Of a stretch of 64,000 nt of DNA, positions 1 to 8,677 are shown piece by piece. The position numbers and the translations under genes are program-made. The stretch is from Candidatus Hydrogenedentota bacterium (lineage in GTDB: Bacteria > Hydrogenedentota > Hydrogenedentia > Hydrogenedentales > JAEUWI01). How positions within the stretch are numbered: the first letter of the stretch is position 1; each line of letters opens with the position of its first letter. The notes under the pieces are model-generated. The model was not told the DNA's origin. It searched no databases and worked only from the letters and a program-made list of their open reading frames with translations. The stretch spans positions 25,396 through 89,395 of the forward strand of contig JACPGE010000026.1 of NCBI GenBank assembly GCA_016182605.1, in the 5' to 3' direction.

Positions 1-424
1 GCGCGACCCGATCGGAGACGGCGATATAGAGATCCGGCCAAGAGTATTTCCATTGGTTGAAGCGGTTCTGTTTCGGCATGAAATCGATGCGCCGCGAGAC
101 CACGGTTTTGCCGCGGCCGGCAAACCTGGCGGTCATGCAGGCGGTGGTGTGCGCGTGGCTGGTGTGGGCGTGAATGATGTCGATGCGTTCCTGCTTGACG
201 ACCTGCGCCAGGCGCCAAGCCGTGGCGAGATCGAGTTCATTGGCGAAAGTGAGCGGCAAACGCTTCACCGATGCCCCGCCGTGATCCGCATGCACGAATT
301 GCCCGGTGCGGCGCCCTGCAATCCACACTTCGTGTCCGCGCGCCACGGAACCGGCCAGCAGCCACGAGGCCTGCTGCTCTCCCCCACGCCAGCCGCGTTG
401 CTCATCGAGATGCAGGATTTTCAT
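1..424 (-). CDS. Glycosyltransferase family 4, N-terminal part (runs off left edge)
   Basis: Read leftward from the ATG at 424, the frame is open to the window edge (about 141 codons). The protein starts MKILHLDEQRGWRGGEQQ, the glycine-rich opening typical of the N-terminal Rossmann domain of GT4 enzymes. A later DIIHAHTSHAH stretch is also common in this fold. The C-terminal donor-binding domain lies outside the window. The start overlaps the stop of the upstream glycosyltransferase in an ATGA arrangement (421-424), so the two are probably translationally coupled. Likely role: sugar transfer in envelope polysaccharide or lipopolysaccharide core assembly at the cytoplasmic face of the membrane. 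Donor and acceptor cannot be told. Confidence 0.82.
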   Translation of the reverse strand, partial: MKILHLDEQRGWRGGEQQASWLLAGSVARGHEVWIAGRRTGQFVHADHGGASVKRLPLTFANELDLATAWRLAQVVKQERIDIIHAHTSHAHTTACMTARFAGRGKTVVSRRIDFMPKQNRFNQWKYSWPDLYIAVSDRVA

Positions 425-1584
425 AGGACATCCACGGCGCCGGCGCGGTGAAAGAGGGAGAGCGCACGGCGGTAAGCATCTGCGGTGCGCTGGGCATAAA
501 CTTCGAGCGTGAACTCGCGCAGGATATGTTTCCGGCCCTGTTCCCCCATTTTAATGCGCAGGGCGGGGTTCATGGTGAGTTGCCGCAGTCCCTGGGCAAT
601 GGGTTCCACGGTGCCTGTGGGGACCACGAATCCTTCCACCCCATCGCGGAGAATCTCTTTGAGACCGCCGTAGTCCGAGGCTATTACGGCTTTGCCCGCG
701 GCCATTTGCTCTTTCATGCTGAAGGAGGAGGTGTCGCAGTCGATGGAGGGCTGCGCGCCGAAATCCACGGCCTGCACGCAGCGCTCCATGTCCACGCGGT
801 AGCCGGCGAACTGCACGCGCGCGCTCAGCCCCAGGCGATCGACGAGCGCACGCAGTTCCGCTTCGAGCGGACCCTGCCCCAGTACGAGCACTTTCAGCGC
901 GGGGCAGGTGTCACGCACCTGGGCCAGCGCCTTGAAGAGGAAGATGTGGCCCTTTGCCGCTACGAGACGCGCGGCAATGCCGCAGACGACGTCGTCATCG
1001 GTATAGCCGAATTCGCGGCGCACTTCTTCGCGCACGGCGGGGTTGGGGGCGAAGCGGGTGGCGTCCACGCCGTTGTGGATGGCGCAAAGGCGGTGTGCGA
1101 TGAATGCGGGGTGCGAGGCGAGGGTTTGGCGCACTTCTTCGCAGACGACGATCTGGTAGTCGGTCCAGTAGCGGTTCAAGATGCGGTTGGCCAGTCCGCG
1201 CCTTACGGGATAGGTATTGTGGCGGGTGCGCACGACGCAGACGCGGCGCTGGAATACGCGGCACGCGAGGGCGGCCACCCAGTGGTCTTGTGAACTGTTC
1301 GCGTGGACGATGTCCACGCCTTCCGCCGCCACGAAGGCGCGCAGGGCGCGCATATCCGCCATCCATTTGAAGAGGCGCAGCCCGCGCGCGAAATGGAAGC
1401 GGTTCAGGCATCCTGCGCCGTGCTCGGCGGCGACTTCTTCGAGAATGCTGTTTTTGCGGCATCCAATGGTCACACGGTGCCCGAGATGCTGGAGTTGTCC
1501 GGCGAGATTCGAGACGTAGCGGACCTGCCCCCCGCCGTCGGAGTGGGGATCGAGCAGAAGTATGTGGAGGGATTTCGCCGCCAT
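421..1584 (-). CDS. Glycosyltransferase family 4 (GT-B fold)
   Basis: A 387-aa cytosolic glycosyltransferase. The start is placed at the ATG at 1584 (MAAKSLHILLLDPHSDGGGQ), because the 24 codons upstream do not look like protein and the family begins near the first Rossmann strand. The C-terminal half has the nucleotide-sugar site: GIAARLVAAKGH, then VLGQGPLEAELR, then DTSSFSMKEQMAAGK. In the last motif the usual E-x7-E pair is D-x7-E, a conservative change of the first acid. The end overlaps the next GT4 gene by 4 bp, so the two form a polysaccharide or LPS-type assembly unit continuing off the left edge. The specific sugar is unknown. Confidence 0.88.
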   Translation of the reverse strand: MAAKSLHILLLDPHSDGGGQVRYVSNLAGQLQHLGHRVTIGCRKNSILEEVAAEHGAGCLNRFHFARGLRLFKWMADMRALRAFVAAEGVDIVHANSSQDHWVAALACRVFQRRVCVVRTRHNTYPVRRGLANRILNRYWTDYQIVVCEEVRQTLASHPAFIAHRLCAIHNGVDATRFAPNPAVREEVRREFGYTDDDVVCGIAARLVAAKGHIFLFKALAQVRDTCPALKVLVLGQGPLEAELRALVDRLGLSARVQFAGYRVDMERCVQAVDFGAQPSIDCDTSSFSMKEQMAAGKAVIASDYGGLKEILRDGVEGFVVPTGTVEPIAQGLRQLTMNPALRIKMGEQGRKHILREFTLEVYAQRTADAYRRALSLFHRAGAVDVL

Positions 1585-1734
1585 GGCCCATGTTCCCGTG
1601 GACAACGCCGTTGATGCCGATGTAGCTGTAGGGGCGGCCACCCGAATGCAGGCCACTGCGCGATTAGCCGCACCGCGACAGGGACTCCTTGGCAGTGGAG
1701 TATCCGCGGCGCCGGTGGGAAAGTCTCTTGCGCC

Positions 1735-1959
1735 CTATTTGCCCGCTTTGTTTGCCGGCTGGGAGGGAGATTCCATTTCATCGTCGAGTTCTGCCACGCC
1801 TTCGCCGCCCGCGGAAACAAATGAGACGGTCCCGGAGGAGAGGAGATCCTGAATGCGCTGGTTGGCCTCATCCAGACTTTCCATCGCCTTCGCCAAGTCT
1901 TCGTTTACGGCCTCAAACTCATCGTTACGGACTATATCTACGGCTTCTTTTTTTGCCAT
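1735..1959 (-). CDS. Small acidic hypothetical protein, 74 aa
   Basis: The family is not recognised. The protein is helical and charged in its first 45 residues (EDLAKAMESLDEANQRIQDLL, split here by a heptad-like pattern that could form a short coiled coil), followed by an acidic, Ser/Pro-containing tail. There is no signal peptide or membrane segment. A GGAG Shine-Dalgarno lies 8 nt before the ATG, supporting expression. It sits 38 bp after the HDOD gene on the same strand and is probably last in that operon. About 150 bp without a supported gene separates it from the glycosyltransferase that follows. Confidence 0.6.
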   Translation of the reverse strand: MAKKEAVDIVRNDEFEAVNEDLAKAMESLDEANQRIQDLLSSGTVSFVSAGGEGVAELDDEMESPSQPANKAGK

Positions 1960-1997
1960 GGGAGTTTCTCCAATGAAGGGTCGAGAGCTTGGGCGGA

Positions 1998-2870
1998 CTA
2001 GAGGGCGATGGCCGGAGCGTTGCTCAGGCTGTCCAGATAGTCGCCCAGCACCACGAGGCGCTGGTCATGCGGAATGGGATTTTTGGCCCTGGAAAGGATG
2101 TCCCATGCCTCGAAATCGTCCAGGGCTGCCTGGGGCACCTCACCGGTTGCGGTTCGCTGGCAAGCGAGCTTCGAAATGCGGACCACGGCCGCGAGCATGG
2201 GGTCTTTTGCGGTGCCAAGACTGCGGCCCTGGCAGGGATACTGATGCCAGAGACCATCGGCGAGGGTCTGGGGAAGGTTCCAGAGCACGGAGAGGGCCTT
2301 GGCGACGTCGGCATTGGTGTAGCCGAGGGCTTTGTCTTCGGCAGAACAGAGGAGGGCCGGATTCTCGCCGAGTGCGTCGAGGAGGTGGGCGTACTTGTCG
2401 CCGAGGATGCGCAAGAGGCCCATTTTCCCGATGTCGCTGAGGAGGCCGGCAATAAACTCCTCGCCCTGAAGGCCCAGCCCCATGTTGGTGGCGAGCTTGC
2501 GCGCCATGCCGGCGACTTTGAGGGAATTGTGCCAAATTTCTTTTGCGGTTTGGAGATCGTGTTTGCCGTTGTTCAGGGTTTCGAAGACGCTGATGCCGAG
2601 GACGATATTGCGCACCTCGCGCACGCCGAGAATGACCAGGGCGAGCTTCAAGGTGCCCACATACTGCTTCATGCCGTAGTAGGAGGAATTGCTTACGCGA
2701 AGCACCTTTGCGGTGAGCGCGGGATCGTCTTGAATCGCATTGCTCACATCGGTGGTTGCGCTGGTGGGATCTTCGGTCAAACGCAACACCTGGGTCACGA
2801 CCGTCGGCAACGCCGGGAGATCGCCCAGTTGACTGATGATGTGATCGATCGTCTCGCTATGCTGACTCAT
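1998..2870 (-). CDS. HDOD domain protein
   Basis: A 290-aa protein built almost entirely from an HDOD domain. Near the N terminus it has LGDLPALPTVVTQVLRL and DPTSATTDVSNAIQDDPALTA, the standard opening of this superfamily. HDOD proteins resemble HD phosphohydrolases but lack the metal-binding HD pair. They act as scaffolds or regulators in motility, chemotaxis, stress and c-di-GMP circuits. No output domain is attached. It lies 34 bp downstream of the universal stress protein on the same strand, suggesting co-transcription with a stress function. A second, larger HDOD protein lies at 50.4 kb. The target is unknown. Confidence 0.85.
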   Translation of the reverse strand: MSQHSETIDHIISQLGDLPALPTVVTQVLRLTEDPTSATTDVSNAIQDDPALTAKVLRVSNSSYYGMKQYVGTLKLALVILGVREVRNIVLGISVFETLNNGKHDLQTAKEIWHNSLKVAGMARKLATNMGLGLQGEEFIAGLLSDIGKMGLLRILGDKYAHLLDALGENPALLCSAEDKALGYTNADVAKALSVLWNLPQTLADGLWHQYPCQGRSLGTAKDPMLAAVVRISKLACQRTATGEVPQAALDDFEAWDILSRAKNPIPHDQRLVVLGDYLDSLSNAPAIAL

Positions 2871-2904
2871 CCAAACCTTTCGCTCCCAAGGCCGCTCATC
2901 ATCC

Positions 2905-3735
2905 CTAGCGCGTTAACAGCACCGGACATGCGGCCCGGTTCAAGGCAAACAATGTGGTACTTCCCAGGATCCATTCCCGCAACTTGCTGTGGCCGAAGGC
3001 CCCCATCAAGAGGAGAGACGCCCCGGTGGACTCTGCATATTGTACTATGCTCTCGCCCGGATCGCCATTTTTTTGCGCATACTCCGCATTTACCCCGTGG
3101 CTGGACAAATAGGCTTGGGCCTCTTCCAGTTTGGCAAAGACCCCTTCTTCCCCCACGGTGAGGACATTTATGGCCATTTTCCACTGGAGCGCAATGGCGA
3201 CGCTGGTATGCAGGGCTTCCCGGGCTTGCTGGGAGCCATCATAGGCCACCACACACCGCTCGAAGCGGGGTTCGGGCTGGCCGGTGACCAGAACGGGCCG
3301 GATAGAGCGGCGGACGACGGATTCGGTGGTCGAGCCGATCACCCCCTCCAGCCAGGCATCATGTTCGCCGCCGCGCCCCATAACGACGAGGTCCGCGAGT
3401 TCGGCTTCTTCGGCGATGGCGCGGTGGACAACGCCGGAAACCTGCTTGGTGGCGCATTCGATATTTTGGGCGGCGCAGTGATCCTGAACGGCCTGGAGGG
3501 CCACCTGGCCGCGCTCTTCCAGGATCATGGAAATATTATTTTGCGCATTTACGAATGGCGCCGTCCCGAGGGCGGCGCTCACATCTTGCAGGAAGGGGCC
3601 TTCCAGCAATTTTACGTCGACCACGTGCAGCCCCACAACGCGGGCCCCGGTATGGGCCGCGAGTGCGACGGCGTAGTTGACTCCAATGCTCGCGGCATCG
3701 CTCCCGTCGGTGGTCACCAAGATCCGCTTAAACAT
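2905..3735 (-). CDS. Universal stress protein, tandem UspA domains
   Basis: A 276-aa protein with two Usp domains in tandem (about 1-140 and 150-276). It starts MFKRILVTTDGSDAAS, as usual for the family. The second domain carries a textbook ATP-binding G-x2-G-x9-G-S motif (GAFGHSKLREWILGST). The first has a similar motif with one extra residue (starting GRGGEHDAWL), so its ATP binding may be weaker. Such two-domain proteins are cytosolic nucleotide-binding stress factors. It follows hisH by 15 bp and precedes the HDOD gene by 34 bp, so it appears to be in the same transcription unit. Confidence 0.9.
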   Translation of the reverse strand: MFKRILVTTDGSDAASIGVNYAVALAAHTGARVVGLHVVDVKLLEGPFLQDVSAALGTAPFVNAQNNISMILEERGQVALQAVQDHCAAQNIECATKQVSGVVHRAIAEEAELADLVVMGRGGEHDAWLEGVIGSTTESVVRRSIRPVLVTGQPEPRFERCVVAYDGSQQAREALHTSVAIALQWKMAINVLTVGEEGVFAKLEEAQAYLSSHGVNAEYAQKNGDPGESIVQYAESTGASLLLMGAFGHSKLREWILGSTTLFALNRAACPVLLTR

Positions 3736-3750
3736 TGCTCGGTTCTCCCC

Positions 3751-4386
3751 TTAGACTTCGACACCCGCTGCAAGCCGTCCAAAGGCCTCCAGCAAGCGGA
3801 TACCGGCTTGCTGGCTCTTCTCCGGATGGAACTGCACTGCAAACACATTGTCCCTGCCCACCATGGCAGGGAAGTCGATCCCGTAATGACAGGTAGCCAG
3901 CACCAGATCGGGATCGGCGGGCTGGGCGTAATAGCTGTGGACGAAATAGGTATAGGGGCACTCGCGCAGGGCCTCGACAAGCGGGCCGGCGCCGTGGCCT
4001 GAAGGGCGGACCTGGTTCCAGCCCATGTGGGGGACTTTCAGGCCGGTTTCCCTTGCCGGTGAGAAGCGCACGACGCGGCCGGGAAAGATGCCGAGGCCGG
4101 GAGAACCCTCCCCTTCTTCACCGAATTCGAAGAGCAACTGCAATCCAACGCAAATGCCGAGGAAGGGTTTCCCGCTCCGGGCGGCCGCGATGACGGGCTG
4201 GTCCAGCTCCTTTTCGCAGAGGCCTTCGTAGCAATCCTTAAAGGCGCCCACACCCGGCAGGACAACGGCGTCGGCCTCGCCGATAACAGCAGGATCATGC
4301 GTAATTATGGCCGGCTGCCCCGCGCGTTCGAGGCCCTTTTGGGCGCTTCGCAGGTTTCCCATTCCATAGTCGACGATGGCAATCAC
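3751..4386 (-). CDS. hisH: Imidazole glycerol phosphate synthase, glutaminase subunit
   Basis: A class I glutamine amidotransferase of 211 aa, normal for HisH. It releases ammonia from glutamine and channels it to HisF to form IGP and AICAR in histidine synthesis. The N terminus (IAIVDYGMGNLRS) is diagnostic. The nucleophile cysteine is in GICVGLQLL and the His/Glu of the triad are in FHPEKS. The start codon is GTG at 4386, and it overlaps the hisB stop as GTGA, indicating coupling. HisF, HisA and the other histidine genes are not in the window, so the pathway genes are split. Confidence 0.95.
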   Translation of the reverse strand: MIAIVDYGMGNLRSAQKGLERAGQPAIITHDPAVIGEADAVVLPGVGAFKDCYEGLCEKELDQPVIAAARSGKPFLGICVGLQLLFEFGEEGEGSPGLGIFPGRVVRFSPARETGLKVPHMGWNQVRPSGHGAGPLVEALRECPYTYFVHSYYAQPADPDLVLATCHYGIDFPAMVGRDNVFAVQFHPEKSQQAGIRLLEAFGRLAAGVEV

Positions 4387-4973
4387 CGTTCCAGCATTCC
4401 TTTAGTGGATGGAATCCCCGTGATTCCGGTATCGCGCCGCACAGCCATGCGCAGCGCACGGGCGAAGGCCTTGAAGATCACCTCCACGGCGTGGTGCGTG
4501 TTGCGGGCATAGCGCAGGTTGATGTGCAGGGTGACGCGGGCATGCACGCTGAAGGCCTGAAAAAACTCTTCCGCGAGTTCCACATCGAAATCGCCCAAAC
4601 GGATCTTGGGCAGATCGGCGTTAAAGACGAGGAAGGGGCGTCCGCTGCAGTCGATGGCCACTTCGGCGAGGGCCTCGTCCATGGGGATGAGGGCATAGCC
4701 GAAGCGTTCGATGCCGGCGGCATCGCCCAGTGCTTCGGAGAAGGCTTTGCCGAGGCAGATACCGGCATCCTCGACGGTGTGGTGGGGATCGATATGCAGG
4801 TCGCCCTTGGCGTGGACCCGCAGATCCATCTGCCCATGGCGCGAGAGGTGGGTGAGCATGTGATCGAAGAAACCGACGCCGGTGGCCAGATCGGATTGGC
4901 CGGACCCGTCGAGGTTCAAGGAAAGGCTGATATCGGTTTCGCCCGTCTTGCGGGTCACGTCGGAGCTGCGCAT
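4383..4973 (-). CDS. hisB: Imidazoleglycerol-phosphate dehydratase
   Basis: A monofunctional 196-aa dehydratase converting IGP to imidazole acetol phosphate in histidine synthesis. The two manganese-binding repeats are visible: DPHHTVEDAGICLGKA in the first half and NTHHAVEVIFKAFARAL in the second. Length matches the stand-alone bacterial enzyme; the phosphatase domain of enteric HisB is absent. The gene overlaps hisH by 4 bp and follows the phosphoesterase by 20 bp. Confidence 0.95.
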   Translation of the reverse strand: MRSSDVTRKTGETDISLSLNLDGSGQSDLATGVGFFDHMLTHLSRHGQMDLRVHAKGDLHIDPHHTVEDAGICLGKAFSEALGDAAGIERFGYALIPMDEALAEVAIDCSGRPFLVFNADLPKIRLGDFDVELAEEFFQAFSVHARVTLHINLRYARNTHHAVEVIFKAFARALRMAVRRDTGITGIPSTKGMLER

Positions 4974-4993
4974 GCGATCTTTCCCTGTTTCTG

Positions 4994-5719
4994 TTAGCGG
5001 CCGAGGGCGAGGCGCTCCGCAAGAAACTCTGGCAGGCCGGCCTCCCGGATGCGGTTGGCGGCCTTTTCGATAGGGTACGCGATGCGCACCTGTTCGAAGA
5101 CGTTCGCCTTGGTGTCCAGGATGCCAAAAGCTGCCCGCGGGTCGCTGTCCCTGGGCTGCCCCACCGAGCCCGGGTTGATGAAAAAGCGCTTGCCTTCACC
5201 GAGATCGAAACGATCGTCGTCGTCCACACTGTAGACGCCGTCCGTCGAGAATATACCAGGACTATGCGTATGCCCAATGAGGCAGACGTTGCAGTTTTGT
5301 TCTTCGAGGAAAGACAAATGGGGCAGGATGTCTTCCCAACTGAAGAGGTAGGTGTTTCTATTTTTCGGCGCGCCGTGCACGGCGACGAAATGGTCGAAAT
5401 TGAGGGCGTCGGGCAGGCTCTTGAGCCATTCCAGGTTTTCCTTGTTCAGGGATTCGCGGGTCCACATGGCGGCGGCGAGCGCGACGGGATTGAATCCCCA
5501 GGGCTCTTCGATGGAACAGGCGACCGCGTCGTGATTTCCCAGGACGGTCGGAATGTTCCGGTCCCGGATAATCTGGCAGCATTCGTTTGGGCTGGCGTTG
5601 TAGCCGACCACGTCACCCAGGCAGATCACCTGATCGACATCCATGGAATCAATCCGATCCAGCACCACATTCATCGCCTCAAGATTCGCATGAATGTCTG
5701 AAATTACCGCATACCTCAA
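4994..5719 (-). CDS. Calcineurin-like metallophosphoesterase
   Basis: A 241-aa phosphoesterase with the complete dimetal motif set: SDIHANLEAM, GDVVGYNASPNE, GNHDAV, VHGAP and GHTHSPG. It belongs to the compact bacterial/archaeal YfcE/MJ0936-like phosphodiesterase group, which hydrolyses phosphodiesters or dinucleotides. The natural substrate is unclear. The start is a TTG at 5719, supported by AGGAG 9 nt upstream and by the RYAVISDIHAN opening, where the first metal ligand must be near the N terminus. It is the first gene of the leftward his/Usp/HDOD unit. Confidence 0.88.
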   Translation of the reverse strand: MRYAVISDIHANLEAMNVVLDRIDSMDVDQVICLGDVVGYNASPNECCQIIRDRNIPTVLGNHDAVACSIEEPWGFNPVALAAAMWTRESLNKENLEWLKSLPDALNFDHFVAVHGAPKNRNTYLFSWEDILPHLSFLEEQNCNVCLIGHTHSPGIFSTDGVYSVDDDDRFDLGEGKRFFINPGSVGQPRDSDPRAAFGILDTKANVFEQVRIAYPIEKAANRIREAGLPEFLAERLALGR

Positions 5720-5780
5720 GAGTACACACTCCTACTGTCTGCCGTTCCGGCGGCCAGAATACCCCCAAACGCACCTAGGT

Positions 5781-5808
5781 TTGCACGGTTCCGGGACTCA
5801 CATATAGA
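5781..5808 (+). promoter_or_regulatory. Candidate sigma-70 promoter for the Ser/Thr kinase gene
   Basis: TTGCAC (5781-5786), a 16-bp spacer and TATAGA (5803-5808) precede the kinase gene. The rest of 5720-6098 holds no gene I can support. It is read through in frame from an ATG at 5895 that has AGGAGG upstream, leaving the kinase start ambiguous. Confidence 0.4.
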
Positions 5809-6098
5809 CGGACGCAAGAAGCTCCCTCCGCTATTTCCGTACTGCCGGCAGCATACACGGAAAGGTGTACTACCCAACAGGAGGCCTATTGTGCATGGAA
5901 CGGCGGCAGAGTTCAAGGCCCCGGAGCCCTCCCGCACACGGCACCGGCACCCATAGCATTATACACATATCCCGGGCGTTACCCACCATGGTCCATGTTT
6001 TGCGGGATCCCGGCAGATTTCCGGTTGTGCCTGAAGGGGAACTTGGTTTAGGATGGTGCGCGCGTGCGAGCAAGCATTCATCTTTTGGGGAAAACACC

Positions 6099-8426
6099 AT
6101 GGAAACCCTCTCGAAACTCTGGTCCACCTTCTGGAATAGCACCCTGGATGTGCCGCTCAATGCCATTCGCTCCATCTTCAACGTGGAAATCGCGGGGGGC
6201 TGGGCGGAGAATACGACCAAGGCGATCCTTTCCCTGCTGATAGTATTCCTTGTTTTGGAGGTCATTTCCCGTTACCGGAGCTACCGGCGGCGCCAGCGCA
6301 ACAAGAGCCTCTTGAGCGACGCGATACAGGAAGACGCCCGGGCGTTGAACCCGGACTCCACGTTTATCGACGGACTGGAGGGGGCGAAGAATCTGGATGC
6401 GACGATCGGGCCGCTGAAGAAGAACCGCGAGTATGCGAAAATGGCGCAAGTCTATGCCAGCGTGAACCGCCCCAAAGACGCGGCGAAGTGGTACAAGAAG
6501 GCGGGCGATCTCCGGCAATCGGCGATGGAACTGGCGAAGGCGGGGTACACGGTGAACGCGGCCAAGATGCTTGACCGGCTGGGGGAACATGTGACGGCGG
6601 GCCGCTTCTATGCGGAAAAGGAGTATCACGTGCGCGCGGCCAAGGCCTTTGAGAAGGGCGGGCTTCACGCCGAAGCGGCGAAGGCCTATATTGCCGCGAA
6701 AAAGCCCGCGTTGTCGGCCCAGATGTATGTGGATTATTTCAAGGCCGCGCCGGAGCCGCTGGAACGCCGGGCCGAGGCTGCGCAACAGTGTTACGCGATG
6801 CTTGAGGATCAGAAGACGGCCGCGAAGATTGGGGACGATCTGCGCAACGAACTGCTCAGCGGGGTTGCCGGGGTTTTCGGCGAGGCCAATCGCATGGATC
6901 TGGCCGCGACGATCTACCGTTCCATTGGCGCGCTGGAGAAGGCCGGGGGCATTTATCTTAAGGCGGGCAAGCTGGAGCTTGCGGCGCAGTGCATGAAGGA
7001 GGCGGGCAACACCAAAGAGGCGGCGCGCATCGGAGGGCGCTACTATGAAACGCGCCAGCTCTGGAAAGAAGCGGGCATGGCGTATGAGGGAGCGGGCGAG
7101 TTCCGGCGCGCGGGAGACTGCTTTTCCAAAGGGATGGATCCGGTCCGTGCGGCGGTGAACTATCAGAAGGCGGGCGAGTTTTTTGGCGCGGGCTTTGCGC
7201 TGATTCATGCGGGCAAGTGGGAGAGCGCCATTGCGATGTTTCAGAAGGTGCCGGAGACCGAGGCGAACTTTGGCGAATCGCGCGCGCTCCTGGGGCGCTG
7301 CTTTTATGAGTTGAAGGCGTACGACCAATGCGCGGCGACGCTTGAAAACTACCTGACCGGGGAGCGTGTCCGCACGGGGAACATCGAATACTTCTGGATG
7401 CTGGCCCTGGCCTACGAACAGTTGGGCCAGCTCGACAAGTCCAAGGCGGTGCTATTGAAGATCCGCAGCGTGGATGTCGCTTTCCGCGATGTTTCAAGGC
7501 GGCTTTCCAACATTGAGACGCGCCTCTCCATGGTGGCGGACGGCACCGCCAACCGATCCGGCGTTGGGATGCCGACCACCCCTGCCCCCCTCTCCGGCGG
7601 GGAATCTGCCGCCGTGATGAGCATGGTCGAGAACTCGCTTGGATCCCGGTACAAACTGGAGCGGGAACTTGGGCGTGGCGGCATGGGCGTGGTCTACAAG
7701 GCCATCGACACCCAGCTTGACCGTGCGGTCGCGCTGAAATTCCTGGGCACGCTGGTGGACGGGAATGAAGAGTTCAAACAGCGGTTCCTGCGCGAGGCGA
7801 AGGCGGCGGCGCAGGTCAATCACCCGAACATCCTGGCCATTTATGACATTGGCGCGAGCGAGGGCAAGTCCTACATTGCCATGGAATACATTGAAGGACC
7901 CAATCTTCACAGTTACCTTCGATCCAAAGGCGTGCTCTCGCCCCGCGAGGCGGTCAACATTACGGGACAGGCCTTTGCCGCGCTTGCCGCCATTCATGAG
8001 GCCGGAATTATTCACCGGGACATCAAGCCGGACAACATTCTGCTTGCGAAGGGCGGCCTGGTGAAGCTCATGGACTTTGGCCTTGCCAAGGGCCACGGCA
8101 AGAACCTGACTGGCACCAATGTTATCATGGGTACGCCATGCTACATGGCCCCGGAACAGACCCGCGGCGAGAATGTGGACGCGCGATCCGACATCTATGC
8201 GATGGGCCTGGTGCTTCATGAACTCCTCACGGGCAAGACCTATTTCATGGACGGCAACGTGTTGCAACGCCAACAGGATGAGATGCCCGTGCCCCCCAGC
8301 GCCATGGCCGATGACATCCCGCCGGATCTCGATGCGTTCGTGCTGAAAAGCGTGGCCAAAGAACCCCGCCTGCGCTTTCAGAGTGCCCGCGAGGCCATGG
8401 AAGCGTTGCGCAATCTCGGGCGGTAG
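6099..8426 (+). CDS. Membrane-anchored TPR-like repeat protein with C-terminal Ser/Thr kinase
   Basis: A 775-aa protein (start at ATG 6099, METLSKLWST). Residues about 43-62 form one membrane helix (AILSLLIVFLVLEVI). Residues about 90-480 are Ala-rich helical repeats of TPR/SEL1-like type. Residues about 515-775 are a Hanks-type kinase with a glycine loop (LGRGGMGVVYKA), the VALK lysine, HRDIKPDN (catalytic Asp 641), DFG and APE, so it should be active. Kinase at the C terminus behind TPRs is the reverse of the usual PknB-like order. An in-frame ATG at 5895 with AGGAGG 10 nt upstream would add 68 residues of Arg/Ser/Pro-rich sequence; I judge it less likely. Substrates are unknown. Confidence 0.88.
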   Translation: METLSKLWSTFWNSTLDVPLNAIRSIFNVEIAGGWAENTTKAILSLLIVFLVLEVISRYRSYRRRQRNKSLLSDAIQEDARALNPDSTFIDGLEGAKNLDATIGPLKKNREYAKMAQVYASVNRPKDAAKWYKKAGDLRQSAMELAKAGYTVNAAKMLDRLGEHVTAGRFYAEKEYHVRAAKAFEKGGLHAEAAKAYIAAKKPALSAQMYVDYFKAAPEPLERRAEAAQQCYAMLEDQKTAAKIGDDLRNELLSGVAGVFGEANRMDLAATIYRSIGALEKAGGIYLKAGKLELAAQCMKEAGNTKEAARIGGRYYETRQLWKEAGMAYEGAGEFRRAGDCFSKGMDPVRAAVNYQKAGEFFGAGFALIHAGKWESAIAMFQKVPETEANFGESRALLGRCFYELKAYDQCAATLENYLTGERVRTGNIEYFWMLALAYEQLGQLDKSKAVLLKIRSVDVAFRDVSRRLSNIETRLSMVADGTANRSGVGMPTTPAPLSGGESAAVMSMVENSLGSRYKLERELGRGGMGVVYKAIDTQLDRAVALKFLGTLVDGNEEFKQRFLREAKAAAQVNHPNILAIYDIGASEGKSYIAMEYIEGPNLHSYLRSKGVLSPREAVNITGQAFAALAAIHEAGIIHRDIKPDNILLAKGGLVKLMDFGLAKGHGKNLTGTNVIMGTPCYMAPEQTRGENVDARSDIYAMGLVLHELLTGKTYFMDGNVLQRQQDEMPVPPSAMADDIPPDLDAFVLKSVAKEPRLRFQSAREAMEALRNLGR

Positions 8427-8456
8427 TGGGCGGGCTTGCCGTAACCAACGATGGGT

Positions 8457-8490
8457 GGGATTAAAGCCGAGTGCAACTCGGCGATCCCAG
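8457..8490. repeat. 34-bp palindromic dispersed repeat, copy 1
   Basis: A hairpin-forming sequence with GCCGAGT/ACTCGGC arms and outer GGGAT/ATCCC pairing lies just after the kinase gene. A near-identical copy in the opposite orientation is at 63632-63665, differing at about two positions. A second small palindrome (TGATGCG/CGCATCA) follows at about 8503-8520. The 8427-8677 gap contains no gene. Confidence 0.7.
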
Positions 8491-8677
8491 GAGGGCGCTA
8501 CTGTGATGCGTAGCGTCGCATCATCGTCACGGGGGCTGGAATAAGTTATAGGATCCTTACGAACGATACGCCGAATAGGTCAGTTGGGTGGAGGTGAAGG
8601 GGCGCATGCCTCGAACGCTTGTATCGTGGTAGACTCCGCCATGATCTTATCGGCTGTCAGAATTGAGGACCCGCGCT

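Noticed and set aside
448..1293. 281-codon open frame on the plus strand
   Set aside because: It is the antisense of the family-4 glycosyltransferase; the plus-strand protein has no recognisable motif and the GC-rich third positions create long antisense frames here.
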